This document shows positions 1 to 6,571 of a stretch of 38,867 nucleotides of DNA, piece by piece. The notes beneath the pieces were generated by a model. That model saw only the letters and a program-made list of their open reading frames with translations, had not been told where the DNA came from and made no database searches. A program made the translations under genes and the position numbers. The DNA is taken from the NCBI GenBank assembly GCA_045593555.1, contig JAZNWU010000016.1, forward strand, positions 1 through 38,867, given 5' to 3'. This DNA is from Fimenecus sp045593555 (GTDB lineage Bacteria > Bacillota > Clostridia > Oscillospirales > Acutalibacteraceae). Positions within the stretch are counted from its first letter, which is position 1. Each line of letters begins with the position of its first letter.

Positions 1-60
1 CTCGAACCGTCGACCTCTAGCGTGACAGGCTAGCGTTCTAACCAACTGAACTACCGGGCC
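1..60 (-). tRNA. tRNA-Asp (GTC), 3' end cut by window edge
   Basis: Read on the minus strand, the 5' acceptor GGCCCGG starts at 60, followed by a D arm and an anticodon stem CTAGC/GCTAG around anticodon GTC, then the start of the T arm (GGTTCGAG). The 3' acceptor strand lies outside the window. It sits three bases downstream of tRNA-Val and is probably cotranscribed with it. tRNA-Asp with a GUN anticodon is a substrate for queuosine modification, the pathway served by queH in this window. Confidence 0.95.
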
Positions 61-63
61 ATT

Positions 64-139
64 TGGTGGGAACAACAGGGCTCGAACCTGTGACCCTCTG
101 CTTGTAAGGCAGATGCTCTCCCAGCTGAGCTATGCTCCC
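64..139 (-). tRNA. tRNA-Val (TAC), CCA encoded
   Basis: On the minus strand the acceptor GGGAGCA (139-133) pairs with TGTTCCC, with one G-T pair. The D arm is GCTC/GAGC, the anticodon stem TCTGC/GCAGA holds anticodon TAC in CTTACAA, and the T arm is ACAGG/CCTGT around TTCGAGC. The discriminator A and an encoded CCA end at 64. All expected arms are present, so the call is firm. Confidence 0.97.
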
Positions 140-174
140 ACGTTTTTTTGCTGCTGTGTTTCAGCGGCTCGTAT

Positions 175-203
175 AATTTACCACATTAAAAATGATTTGT
201 CAA
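175..203 (-). promoter_or_regulatory. Promoter of the tRNA-Val/tRNA-Asp unit
   Basis: On the minus strand a perfect -35 TTGACA (203-198) is followed after 17 bases by TAAATT (180-175), about 36 bases upstream of the mature tRNA-Val 5' end. The -10 matches four of six consensus bases; TTATAC a few bases further on is an alternative. Confidence 0.7.
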
Positions 204-280
204 CACTTTTTTTCAACTTTTTTTAAATTTTTTTAAAAAATTTTTTCTGAAAGGTTAATTTACTATTTTTTATAAACTTC

Positions 281-309
281 TTGAAAATATTGGGAATGTT
301 TAGTATAAT
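281..309 (+). promoter_or_regulatory. Promoter of the metG operon
   Basis: TTGAAA (281-286), a 17-base spacer and a perfect TATAAT (304-309) lie about 60 bases before the metG start codon. The predicted leader of about 55 bases is too short for a T-box, so metG appears to be simply promoter-driven here. Confidence 0.8.
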
Positions 310-371
310 ACTATAATATATGCGACAAAAAATCAAATTGTCGTAAAAATTTTCAGAAAGGGGCGTTTTCT

Positions 372-2315
372 ATGTGTGAAAAGCCAAAGTTTTACATCAC
401 AACAGCCATTGCGTACACATCACGCAAACCACATATCGGTAACAGCTATGAAATCGTGTTGACCGATGCCATTGCGAGGTACAAGCGAATGCAGGGCTAC
501 GATGTTTTCTTTATGACCGGTACTGACGAGCACGGACAGAAAATTGAGGAATACGCCAACGAAGCTGGTATCAGCCCTAAAAAATACGTTGATAAGGTTG
601 CAGGCGAAATCAAGGGTATTTGTGACCTTTTAAATACAACTTATGACCACTTTATTCGTACAACTGATGATTATCACGAAAAAGCAGTTCAAAAGATTTT
701 TCAAAAACTTTACGACCAAGGAGATATTTATAAGAGCGAATATGAAGGTCTTTACTGTACTCCTTGTGAGTCATTCTGGACTGAAAGCCAGTTAGTTGAC
801 GGTAAGTGCCCTGACTGTGGCAGAGAAGTTAAAAAAGCAAAAGAAGAAGCATATTTCCTTAAGCTTTCAAAATATCAGAAACAGCTTGAAGATTTCATCG
901 AAAATAATGAAAACTTTATTTATCCTGAAGCTCGTAAAAAGGAAATGCTCAATAACTTTATTAAACCGGGTATTCAGGATTTGTGCATTTCTCGTACATC
1001 TTTTAAATGGGGTGTTCCAGTTCCATTTGATGATAGACACGTTGTATATGTATGGTTCGATGCACTTCTCAACTATATTACAGGTATCGGTTATGACCCT
1101 GATGGCAGCAACGAACAGTTTAACAAGTATTGGCCTGCAGATTGCCATATTATCGGTAAGGATATTGTAAGATTCCATACAATTTACTGGCCAATTACTC
1201 TTATGGCTCTCGGTATTCCGTTACCAAAACAAGTTTACGGTCACCCTTGGTTGCTTCAAGGTGAAGACAAGATGAGCAAATCCCGTGGTAATGTTATTTA
1301 TGCTGATGACCTTACAGAAATTTTCGGTGTTGATGCAGTTCGTTACTATCTTCTTTCAGAAATGCCACATGCACACGATGGTTCAATCACTTATGAAGCA
1401 ATGATTGACCGTTTCAATACTGACCTTGCAAATACACTCGGTAATCTTGTAAACAGAACTATTGCAATGCAGAACAAGTATTTTGATGGTGTTGTTCAGG
1501 CTCCGACTTGTCCTACTGAATTTGACGAAGGCCTTAAAGACTGTGCTAAAAAAGCACTCCAAGGTTTTGACAAGTACATTTCTGAATACAAGATGAGTGA
1601 TGCAGTTGAATGTGTAATCAATTTTGCTCGTCGTTGCAACAAATACATTGACGAAACAATGCCTTGGACACTTGCAAAGGATGAAGCATCAAAAGAAAAA
1701 CTCGGTACAGTTCTCTATAATCTTCTTGAGGGTATCCGTGTTCTTTCAGCTCTTATCTCACCTATTATGCCTGAAACTGCTGTTAAGATTGCAGAGCAGT
1801 TAAATGTTGCTCCTGCAACTTATGAAAGCATTCAGACTTGGGGTGGACTCCAGGCAGGTGTTAAAGTTGGTACTGCAACTCCTCTTTTCTCAAGAATTGA
1901 CGGCGAAAAGTTAATCGCTGAACTTCAGGCTAAAAAAGAAGCAGAAGAAAAGAAGAATGCTCCTGCTCCTAAAATCGAAGGACTTGCACAAATCGAATTC
2001 AACGATTTTATGAAAGTCGAACTTCGTGTTGCAGAAGTTAAAGATTGTGAACCAATCAAAAAGGCAAAGAAGCTTCTTAAACTCACTCTTGACGATGGCA
2101 CAGGCACAGACAGAATTGTTGCAAGTGGTATTGCAAAATGGTATAAGCCTGAAGACCTTATCGGTAAAAAGGTTATCGTTGTTGCAAATCTTAAGCCGGC
2201 AGTTCTCTGTGGTGTTGAATCTAACGGTATGATTCTTGCAGCAGACATTACAGAAGAAGATGCAAAAGTTATCTTTGTGGACAAAGATATGCCAAACGGA
2301 GCGAGAATAAGATAA
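372..2315 (+). CDS. metG: Methionyl-tRNA synthetase with C-terminal tRNA-binding domain
   Basis: This 647-residue class I aminoacyl-tRNA synthetase charges tRNA-Met with methionine in the cytoplasm, using ATP. The HIGH-type signature is HIGN at 21-24 and the second signature is a perfect KMSKS at 300-304. Two CxxC pairs (C129/C132 and C146/C149) form the zinc knuckle insertion. After the helical anticodon-binding region, a C-terminal domain from about residue 538 (IEFNDFMKVELRVAEV onward) is the EMAP/Trbp111-like tRNA-binding fold, which makes the protein the long, dimeric form usual in Firmicutes. The start ATG has the strong ribosome binding site AGAAAGGGG nine bases upstream. The stop overlaps the tatD start as TAATG, so the two are translationally coupled. 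The metG-tatD pairing is common in Firmicutes. Confidence 0.98.
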   Translation: MCEKPKFYITTAIAYTSRKPHIGNSYEIVLTDAIARYKRMQGYDVFFMTGTDEHGQKIEEYANEAGISPKKYVDKVAGEIKGICDLLNTTYDHFIRTTDDYHEKAVQKIFQKLYDQGDIYKSEYEGLYCTPCESFWTESQLVDGKCPDCGREVKKAKEEAYFLKLSKYQKQLEDFIENNENFIYPEARKKEMLNNFIKPGIQDLCISRTSFKWGVPVPFDDRHVVYVWFDALLNYITGIGYDPDGSNEQFNKYWPADCHIIGKDIVRFHTIYWPITLMALGIPLPKQVYGHPWLLQGEDKMSKSRGNVIYADDLTEIFGVDAVRYYLLSEMPHAHDGSITYEAMIDRFNTDLANTLGNLVNRTIAMQNKYFDGVVQAPTCPTEFDEGLKDCAKKALQGFDKYISEYKMSDAVECVINFARRCNKYIDETMPWTLAKDEASKEKLGTVLYNLLEGIRVLSALISPIMPETAVKIAEQLNVAPATYESIQTWGGLQAGVKVGTATPLFSRIDGEKLIAELQAKKEAEEKKNAPAPKIEGLAQIEFNDFMKVELRVAEVKDCEPIKKAKKLLKLTLDDGTGTDRIVASGIAKWYKPEDLIGKKVIVVANLKPAVLCGVESNGMILAADITEEDAKVIFVDKDMPNGARIR

Positions 2316-3082
2316 TGTATCATAACATTTTTGATTCACACGCACATTATGACGACGAGCAGTTTGATATTGACAGAAACGAACTGCTCGTTTCTTTTAA
2401 AGAAAATGGAATTTCAGGTGTTGTGTGTTGTGGTGTAAACATTGAAACATCAGAATTTTCAGTAGAGCTTTCTCACAAATACGATTTTGCGTATTCGGCA
2501 GTCGGATTTCATCCACTTGATAATGATGAATACAAAAACGGTGACTTGGAAAGAATAAAGGAACTGGCAAAAGACGAAAAATGTGTTGCCATTGGTGAAA
2601 TCGGACTTGATTATCACTATGAAAAAGAAAGTCGTGAAAACCAATTGATTCTCCTTGAAAAGCAAATTCAGTTGGCAAACAAATTGGATTTACCAATCAT
2701 TTTTCATGACAGAGAATCTCACGAAGACACTCTTAATATTTTAAAAAAATACAAACCAAAAGGTGTTCTTCATTGTTTTTCAGGTAGTGTTGAAATGGCA
2801 AAGGAAATCATCAAGCTGGGTATGTACATCGGTCTTGGTGGTGCAGTTACATTCAAAAACGCTGTTAAACCTTGTGAAGTTGCAAAGTTTGTCCCTGAAG
2901 ATAAACTTTTAATTGAAACTGATGCACCATATATGACTCCTGTACCTTTCCGTGGAAAAAGATGTGATTCGTTGCACATTCCATACACAGCAGAAAAAAT
3001 TGCAGAACTCCGAGGCTGTACAGCACAGGAAATTCTTGATTTGACAGACAGAAATGCCAGAACATTATTTAACATAGGGTGA
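2315..3082 (+). CDS. tatD: TatD-family metal-dependent hydrolase/DNase
   Basis: This 255-residue TIM-barrel hydrolase belongs to the YcfH/YabD branch of the TatD family, enzymes with metal-dependent 3'-5' DNase activity and proposed D-aminoacyl-tRNA deacylase activity. Metal ligands are visible in order: HAH near residues 9-11, the GEIGLDYH block with its conserved glutamate, IFHDRE, LHCFSGS and the terminal ETDAPYMTP with its catalytic aspartate. Length is normal for the family. Its ATG overlaps the metG stop codon by one base and its own stop lies just before the Dabb gene, so it is the middle gene of a three-gene operon. The exact physiological substrate cannot be read from sequence. Confidence 0.95.
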   Translation: MYHNIFDSHAHYDDEQFDIDRNELLVSFKENGISGVVCCGVNIETSEFSVELSHKYDFAYSAVGFHPLDNDEYKNGDLERIKELAKDEKCVAIGEIGLDYHYEKESRENQLILLEKQIQLANKLDLPIIFHDRESHEDTLNILKKYKPKGVLHCFSGSVEMAKEIIKLGMYIGLGGAVTFKNAVKPCEVAKFVPEDKLLIETDAPYMTPVPFRGKRCDSLHIPYTAEKIAELRGCTAQEILDLTDRNARTLFNIG

Positions 3083-3087
3083 TTATT

Positions 3088-3387
3088 ATGCTTAAACATA
3101 TTGTAATGTGGAAATTTAAAGATGCAGAGGGAAAGACAAAAGACGAAAATATTGAAATCGTTAAAAATGGTCTTGAAGCACTTCCACCAATGATTTCACA
3201 CATAAAAAAGCTCACATTCCTTAAAAATCAAGTGGAATGTGAGAGAAATTTTGATGCACTTTTAGTTGTTGAAACTGAAAACGAAGAAGAACTTGAGAAA
3301 TACAAAGTTCATCCCGAACACAAAAAGGTTGCAGGTTATGTTGCTAAAGTAACAGAAAACCGTGGTGCAGTTGATATTTACGAATAA
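3088..3387 (+). CDS. Dabb-domain (stress-responsive alpha/beta barrel) protein
   Basis: This small protein of 99 residues matches the dimeric alpha/beta barrel (Dabb) family: an N-terminal LKHIVMWKFK strand, a central helix, and the HPEHKKVAGYVAKVTENR segment near the C-terminus. I place the start at the ATG at 3088, which follows AGGGTG with six bases between. An in-frame GTG at 3079 is possible but overlaps that ribosome binding site. Family members act in stress responses or as small-molecule binding or cyclising barrels, and no substrate can be assigned. It closes the metG-tatD operon. Directly after its stop come a conserved repeat element and a strong terminator. Confidence 0.85.
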   Translation: MLKHIVMWKFKDAEGKTKDENIEIVKNGLEALPPMISHIKKLTFLKNQVECERNFDALLVVETENEEELEKYKVHPEHKKVAGYVAKVTENRGAVDIYE

Positions 3388-3390
3388 TAA

Positions 3391-3457
3391 CCCGACCCGT
3401 CAACACATTAAAAATGCGGACGGGTACCCCGGAACCTTGTTGTTTCACAATAAAAAA
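3391..3457 (+). repeat. Conserved 3'-UTR element, copy 1 of 3
   Basis: Starts three bases after the Dabb stop codon. It shares nearly its whole length with copies at 10160 and 31757: CCCGACCCGTC, a short inner hairpin around TTAAAAATGC, GGACGGGT, CCCCGGAACC, then TTGTTGTTTCACAA and an A tract. The outer arms CCCGTC and GACGGG pair, and TTGT/ACAA can form a second small stem. This copy has A where the others have G in the inner stem, which loosens one pair. I do not recognise a named RNA family. Confidence 0.85.
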
Positions 3458-3487
3458 ACGGACATCACACAATGTCCGTTTTTTTTT
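3458..3487. terminator. Bidirectional intrinsic terminator between the metG operon and queH
   Basis: The arms ACGGACAT and ATGTCCGT enclose a six-base loop. A run of T follows on the plus strand and a run of A precedes it, so it can terminate both converging transcripts. The queH stop codon (3465-3467) lies in the stem-loop itself. Confidence 0.92.
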
Positions 3488-4091
3488 GCTCATTTTGTGA
3501 GAAAACACAACCACAATAATTTTGTCTGTAAAGGTTATATACTTTACTTAATTCTATCGAACGTTTATATCCTTCTCGTTTTTTGAAGTCCGATGGTAAA
3601 AATTTAACACCGTATTTTTCACTTAATTCACTGCCGATTTCATTGATTTTTTCGGCATTTTTCAAAGGACTTATTGTAAGCGTTGTGGTGAAATAATCAA
3701 AGCCATTATTCTTAGCTTTAACTGCTGTTTTTTCAAGTCTTAAACAATAACATTTAAAGCATCTTTCCCCACCCTCACTACAGTTTTCCAGACCTTTTGC
3801 CATTTCATAAAACTTTTCACTCTGGAAGTCACAATCAAGCATTTTGACAGGATATTTTGTTTTCATTTCGCTGATTAAACGCTTCTGTTCTGCTTTACGC
3901 TTTTCATATTCTGTTTCAGGGTAAATGTTGGGATTATAGTAAAAAACTGTGATGTTGAAATACTGTGACAAATATTCAATACAATAACTACTGCAAGGTG
4001 CACAACAACTATGGAGAAGAAGTGACGGCACTTTATCTCCTAAATTCTCAATGATTTTATCAAGTTGTTTCTGATAATTGATTTTTTGCAT
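3465..4091 (-). CDS. queH: Epoxyqueuosine reductase QueH
   Basis: This 208-residue protein matches QueH (formerly DUF208), the non-cobalamin enzyme that reduces epoxyqueuosine to queuosine in tRNAs with GUN anticodons. Family landmarks are the N-terminal HSCCAPCSSY (C29, C30, C33), the YNPNIYPETEYEKR block, and ERCFKCYCLRLE, whose cysteines are expected to bind an iron-sulfur cluster and metal. The start ATG at 4091 has AAAGGT upstream on the minus strand. The last codons (KKTDIV and stop) are encoded by the U tract and hairpin of the downstream terminator, an unusually tight overlap. It follows the CNNM gene, but a terminator lies between them. QueH replaces QueG in many anaerobes. Confidence 0.95.
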   Translation of the reverse strand: MQKINYQKQLDKIIENLGDKVPSLLLHSCCAPCSSYCIEYLSQYFNITVFYYNPNIYPETEYEKRKAEQKRLISEMKTKYPVKMLDCDFQSEKFYEMAKGLENCSEGGERCFKCYCLRLEKTAVKAKNNGFDYFTTTLTISPLKNAEKINEIGSELSEKYGVKFLPSDFKKREGYKRSIELSKVYNLYRQNYCGCVFSQNEQKKTDIV

Positions 4092-4110
4092 AACTTATAC
4101 CTTTAAACAA

Positions 4111-4134
4111 AAACGGGCGATTTGTGAATCGCCC
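4111..4134 (-). terminator. Terminator between the CNNM gene and queH
   Basis: GGGCGATT (4115-4122) and AATCGCCC (4127-4134) form an eight-pair stem with a four-base loop. On the minus strand it is followed by GTTTTTGTTT. A related GGGCGATT hairpin occurs at 35728. Confidence 0.85.
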
Positions 4135-4147
4135 ATATATTTTTGAT

Positions 4148-5527
4148 TTATTCTTCTTTTCTGCTGAAGAAACGGCGTTCTTCTTCCTCTTCTTTTTTCT
4201 CTTCAGGAAGAATCTCAACTTTAACTTTACCGATTCTACGTTCTTCAACATTTAAAACCGTGAATTTCACATTTTCGAATTGAACTTCGTTCATTTCGCC
4301 ATCCTGTGGTAAGAAACCAAGAACACTTATGATATATCCACCGATAGTGTCATAGTCACCTTCCGGGAATGTTTTACCGGTATGCTCCTCAACTTCCTCA
4401 ATATCAGTAATACCATCAACCTCAAAGGTTGTGTCATTAATAATTGAGATTTCTTCATCTTCCTGGTCATACTCGTCCTGAATATTACCAACGATAGATT
4501 CAAGCAAGTCTTCAAGAGTAACGATACCTGCTGTTCCACCGTATTCGTCAACAACAACTGCCATCTGAACCCGTTTTTCTGTCATTTCAGTAAAGAGTTC
4601 ACCACAACGTTTTGTTTCAGGAACATAATATGCAGGTCGCATCATATCCTTAACTGTTTTTGTCTTGGGAAGGTTTGTGCCGACATATTTAAGGAAGTCT
4701 TTGATGTAAACAATACCTACAATATCATCAGGGTCTTCCTCATAAACCGGAATTCTTGAAAAACCGTTTTCTATTGAAAGTTTAACTGCTTCACTTAAAG
4801 GTTCGTCATCATCAATACAAACCATATCAGTACGATGAGTCATAATATCAGCAACATCAATATCATCAAACTCAAAAATGTTGTTAATCATTTCAATCTG
4901 AGCATCTTCGATAACACCTTTTTCGCCACCGACATCAACCATCATACGGATTTCTTCTTCAGTAACAACTTCTTCATCAGCATGTGGGTCAATACCGATA
5001 AGTCTTAAAACACCATTTGTTGAAAACGCAAGAAATCTTACAATCGGATTTGTCACTTTTGCAACAAAAACGAGAATTGGTGCTGCCATAAATGCCATTT
5101 TTTCAGGCTTACTCATTGCAACCTTTTTCGGTACAAGTTCACCTAAAACAAGTGAGAAATATGACATAATCAATGTGATAACAACTGTTGAGAAACCACT
5201 GATTACACCCATTGGAATAACATTTACAACTTGAGTTCTTGAAATTGCATCTGTAAGCATTCCTGCAAAAGACTGTGCCGCAGTAGCAGATGTCAGGAAA
5301 CCTGCTAAAGTAACGCCAACCTGAATTGTTGAGAGGAATGAACTTGTGTTTTCTGTAAGCTTTTTAATCTGCTTTGCTTTTTTGTTACCCTGTTCAGCCA
5401 TTTTGTCGATTTTGTTGTCATTGAGGGTAACGATTGCCATTTCTGACATCGCAAAAAATGCATTAACTAAAATCAATGCAAACAGGATTACTATCTGAAC
5501 AATAATACTCCCAGGGTCTGTGTCCAT
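4148..5527 (-). CDS. CNNM/CBS-domain membrane protein (HlyC/CorC family)
   Basis: This 459-residue protein has the full architecture of the hemolysin-C/CorC family. An N-terminal CNNM (DUF21) domain with several membrane helices covers about residues 1-190 and starts IIVQIVILFALILVNAFFAM. A CBS pair follows (about 205-330, with DIMTHRTDMVCI and VKDMMRPAYYVPE). The CorC_HlyC C-terminal domain follows (about 345-430, with FEVDGITDIEEVEEHTG). An acidic/basic glutamate-rich tail ends the protein. Characterised relatives handle divalent cations, mainly magnesium efflux, and the hemolysin name is historical. It is transcribed alone from a good promoter on the minus strand. Transport substrate is inferred from family only. 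Confidence 0.93.
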   Translation of the reverse strand: MDTDPGSIIVQIVILFALILVNAFFAMSEMAIVTLNDNKIDKMAEQGNKKAKQIKKLTENTSSFLSTIQVGVTLAGFLTSATAAQSFAGMLTDAISRTQVVNVIPMGVISGFSTVVITLIMSYFSLVLGELVPKKVAMSKPEKMAFMAAPILVFVAKVTNPIVRFLAFSTNGVLRLIGIDPHADEEVVTEEEIRMMVDVGGEKGVIEDAQIEMINNIFEFDDIDVADIMTHRTDMVCIDDDEPLSEAVKLSIENGFSRIPVYEEDPDDIVGIVYIKDFLKYVGTNLPKTKTVKDMMRPAYYVPETKRCGELFTEMTEKRVQMAVVVDEYGGTAGIVTLEDLLESIVGNIQDEYDQEDEEISIINDTTFEVDGITDIEEVEEHTGKTFPEGDYDTIGGYIISVLGFLPQDGEMNEVQFENVKFTVLNVEERRIGKVKVEILPEEKKEEEEERRFFSRKEE

Positions 5528-5585
5528 GTGACATAACCATCCTTATAAAAAATATAGTTTCGATATTTATAAAATATCAGTATGT

Positions 5586-5614
5586 ATTGTATAACAAAAT
5601 ATGTATTTCGTCAA
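5586..5614 (-). promoter_or_regulatory. Promoter of the CNNM gene
   Basis: Minus-strand TTGACG (5614-5609), 17 bases, TACAAT (5591-5586), about 60 bases upstream of the start codon. Confidence 0.75.
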
Positions 5615-5652
5615 GTATTGGAAGAATATGTTAAAACTATATTTACACACTA

Positions 5653-5898
5653 TTAAAATTCAATGTTCAAATTTTCTCCAAAAAGCTTATTTGGAGAAAT
5701 ATCAAAAAACTCATAAATTCTATATACTACATCAACAGATAGAACATCCGCACCGTCCCCCTGTTCAACTTTTTTCAATAATGCTACATCTATCTCCATT
5801 ATTTCAGCCATTCTTTCTTCAGAAATATTATGATGTTTTCGTAACCAAATTATATTATGTACAAAATTTTGCCAAAAAATATCGTTTTGTGAGTTCAC
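5653..5898 (-). CDS. Small XRE-like helix-turn-helix protein
   Basis: An 81-residue protein starting at a GTG (5898) that follows GAGGTGATAGAGA. The central part (IIWLRKHHNISEERMAEIMEIDVALLKKVEQG, in two pieces) and the end (YRIYEFFDISPNKLFGE) follow the five-helix Cro/XRE fold, including the typical C-terminal helix ending in LFGE. The second and recognition helices are less canonical than in its neighbour. It is divergent to another XRE gene at 6001 and shares about 100 bases of intergenic DNA with three TGTTAC boxes. It probably binds DNA and controls itself or its neighbour; target genes are unknown. Confidence 0.75.
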   Translation of the reverse strand: MNSQNDIFWQNFVHNIIWLRKHHNISEERMAEIMEIDVALLKKVEQGDGADVLSVDVVYRIYEFFDISPNKLFGENLNIEF

Positions 5899-5932
5899 TC
5901 TCTATCACCTCAATTAAATTATATAACACTTA

Positions 5933-5986
5933 TGTTACAAAAACCAATGCAAAAGTAATAATTGTGTTACAATTTTTTTCGTAACA
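5933..5986. promoter_or_regulatory. Candidate operator: three TGTTAC boxes between divergent XRE genes
   Basis: TGTTAC at 5933-5938 and 5965-5970 is in direct orientation 32 bases apart. Its inverse GTAACA at 5981-5986 forms a TGTTAC-N10-GTAACA inverted repeat just ahead of the ribosome binding site of the plus-strand gene. A minus-strand TATAAT-like -10 lies nearby. Binding by either XRE protein is inference. Confidence 0.5.
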
Positions 5987-6000
5987 AGGTGGTGATTATT

Positions 6001-6222
6001 ATGATTTTTAATCAAAGAGCCAGAAATCTCCGTGAAGATTTAGGTTTATCACAAGATGAAATCGCACTAAAATTGGGCATAAGCAGAGCAACTGTCAACA
6101 GATACGAAAATGATAGATATGACTTAAAACTTTCCTATGCCATTGAATTAGCAAAAATATATAATGTATCTTTAGACTATTTATCCGGACTTACAGACGA
6201 ACCACGACCATTAAATAAATAG
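6001..6222 (+). CDS. XRE-family transcriptional regulator
   Basis: A 73-residue single-domain Cro/C1-type helix-turn-helix protein: RARNLREDLGLSQDEIALKL, then GISRATVNRYENDR, then YAIELAKIYNVSLDYLSGL. The start ATG follows AAGGTGGTGATTATT, so the longer upstream reading frame is not used. It is divergent from a second small XRE gene and followed by repeat DNA, with no obvious downstream target. Similar stand-alone proteins are common relics of, or regulators for, mobile elements, but they also occur as host regulators. Its probable operator is the set of TGTTAC boxes directly upstream. Confidence 0.88.
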   Translation: MIFNQRARNLREDLGLSQDEIALKLGISRATVNRYENDRYDLKLSYAIELAKIYNVSLDYLSGLTDEPRPLNK

Positions 6223-6458
6223 CGAATTTTTTCGCCTTTTCATCACACCAAATTATAGTCATTCTGAGCAAAGCGAAGAATCTCTTCCATTGTGAATTTT
6301 TAAACTGACAGAGATTCTTCGTCGTTGACACTCCTCAGAATGACCTTTTTTGCACTTATTTTCACCATGCTCTACCTACTCTGTTTTTTCATAATCCAAA
6401 ATGTACAAAAAATAGTTAAAATTTTATCAAAGTTCGTCACTTTTTAAGTTCAAATCTA
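6223..6458. repeat. Gap before nifJ with a long imperfect inverted repeat (6258-6344)
   Basis: No gene is seen here. GTCATTCTGAG (6258-6268) pairs with CTCAGAATGAC (6334-6344), and CGAAGAATCTCT (6274-6285) pairs with AGAGATTCTTCG (6310-6321), followed by a T run at 6346-6351. The shape fits a small interspersed palindromic repeat that could also terminate transcription. A short GCGAA/TTCGC hairpin directly follows the XRE stop codon. The remainder to 6458 shows nothing else. Confidence 0.75.
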
Positions 6459-6487
6459 TTTACTTTTTGCGACAAAAGTGTTATCAT
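6459..6487 (+). promoter_or_regulatory. Promoter of nifJ
   Basis: TTTACT (6459-6464), 17 bases, TATCAT (6482-6487). The -10 matches five of six and the -35 four of six consensus bases. The expected start of transcription is near 6494, at the edge of the palindromic sites. Confidence 0.65.
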
Positions 6488-6494
6488 TTAAAAT

Positions 6495-6532
6495 GTATGA
6501 ATACGCATACATATCTGTATGACTTTGCATAC
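6495..6532 (+). promoter_or_regulatory. Tandem GTATG-N6-CATAC palindromes in the nifJ leader
   Basis: GTATG at 6495 with CATAC at 6506, and GTATG at 6517 with CATAC at 6528, give two identical inverted repeats spaced exactly 22 bases, two helical turns. They start at the predicted transcription start. They could be a DNA operator bound by a dimer pair, or two small hairpins in the leader RNA. Confidence 0.6.
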
Positions 6533-6571
6533 TTTATTCTATATTTAATTCCATTAAGGAGGTAATACAAA

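Noticed and set aside
205..371. T-box leader upstream of metG
   Set aside because: The promoter leaves a leader of only about 55 bases, with no specifier stem or T-box sequence.
3391..3457. MITE or insertion sequence remnant for the repeated 3' element
   Set aside because: No terminal inverted repeats or target duplications, and all three copies have the same orientation and same position relative to gene ends.
5601..5984. Open frame of 127 codons on the plus strand across the XRE gene region
   Set aside because: It lies antisense to the 5653-5898 gene, has no ribosome binding site and has improbable composition.
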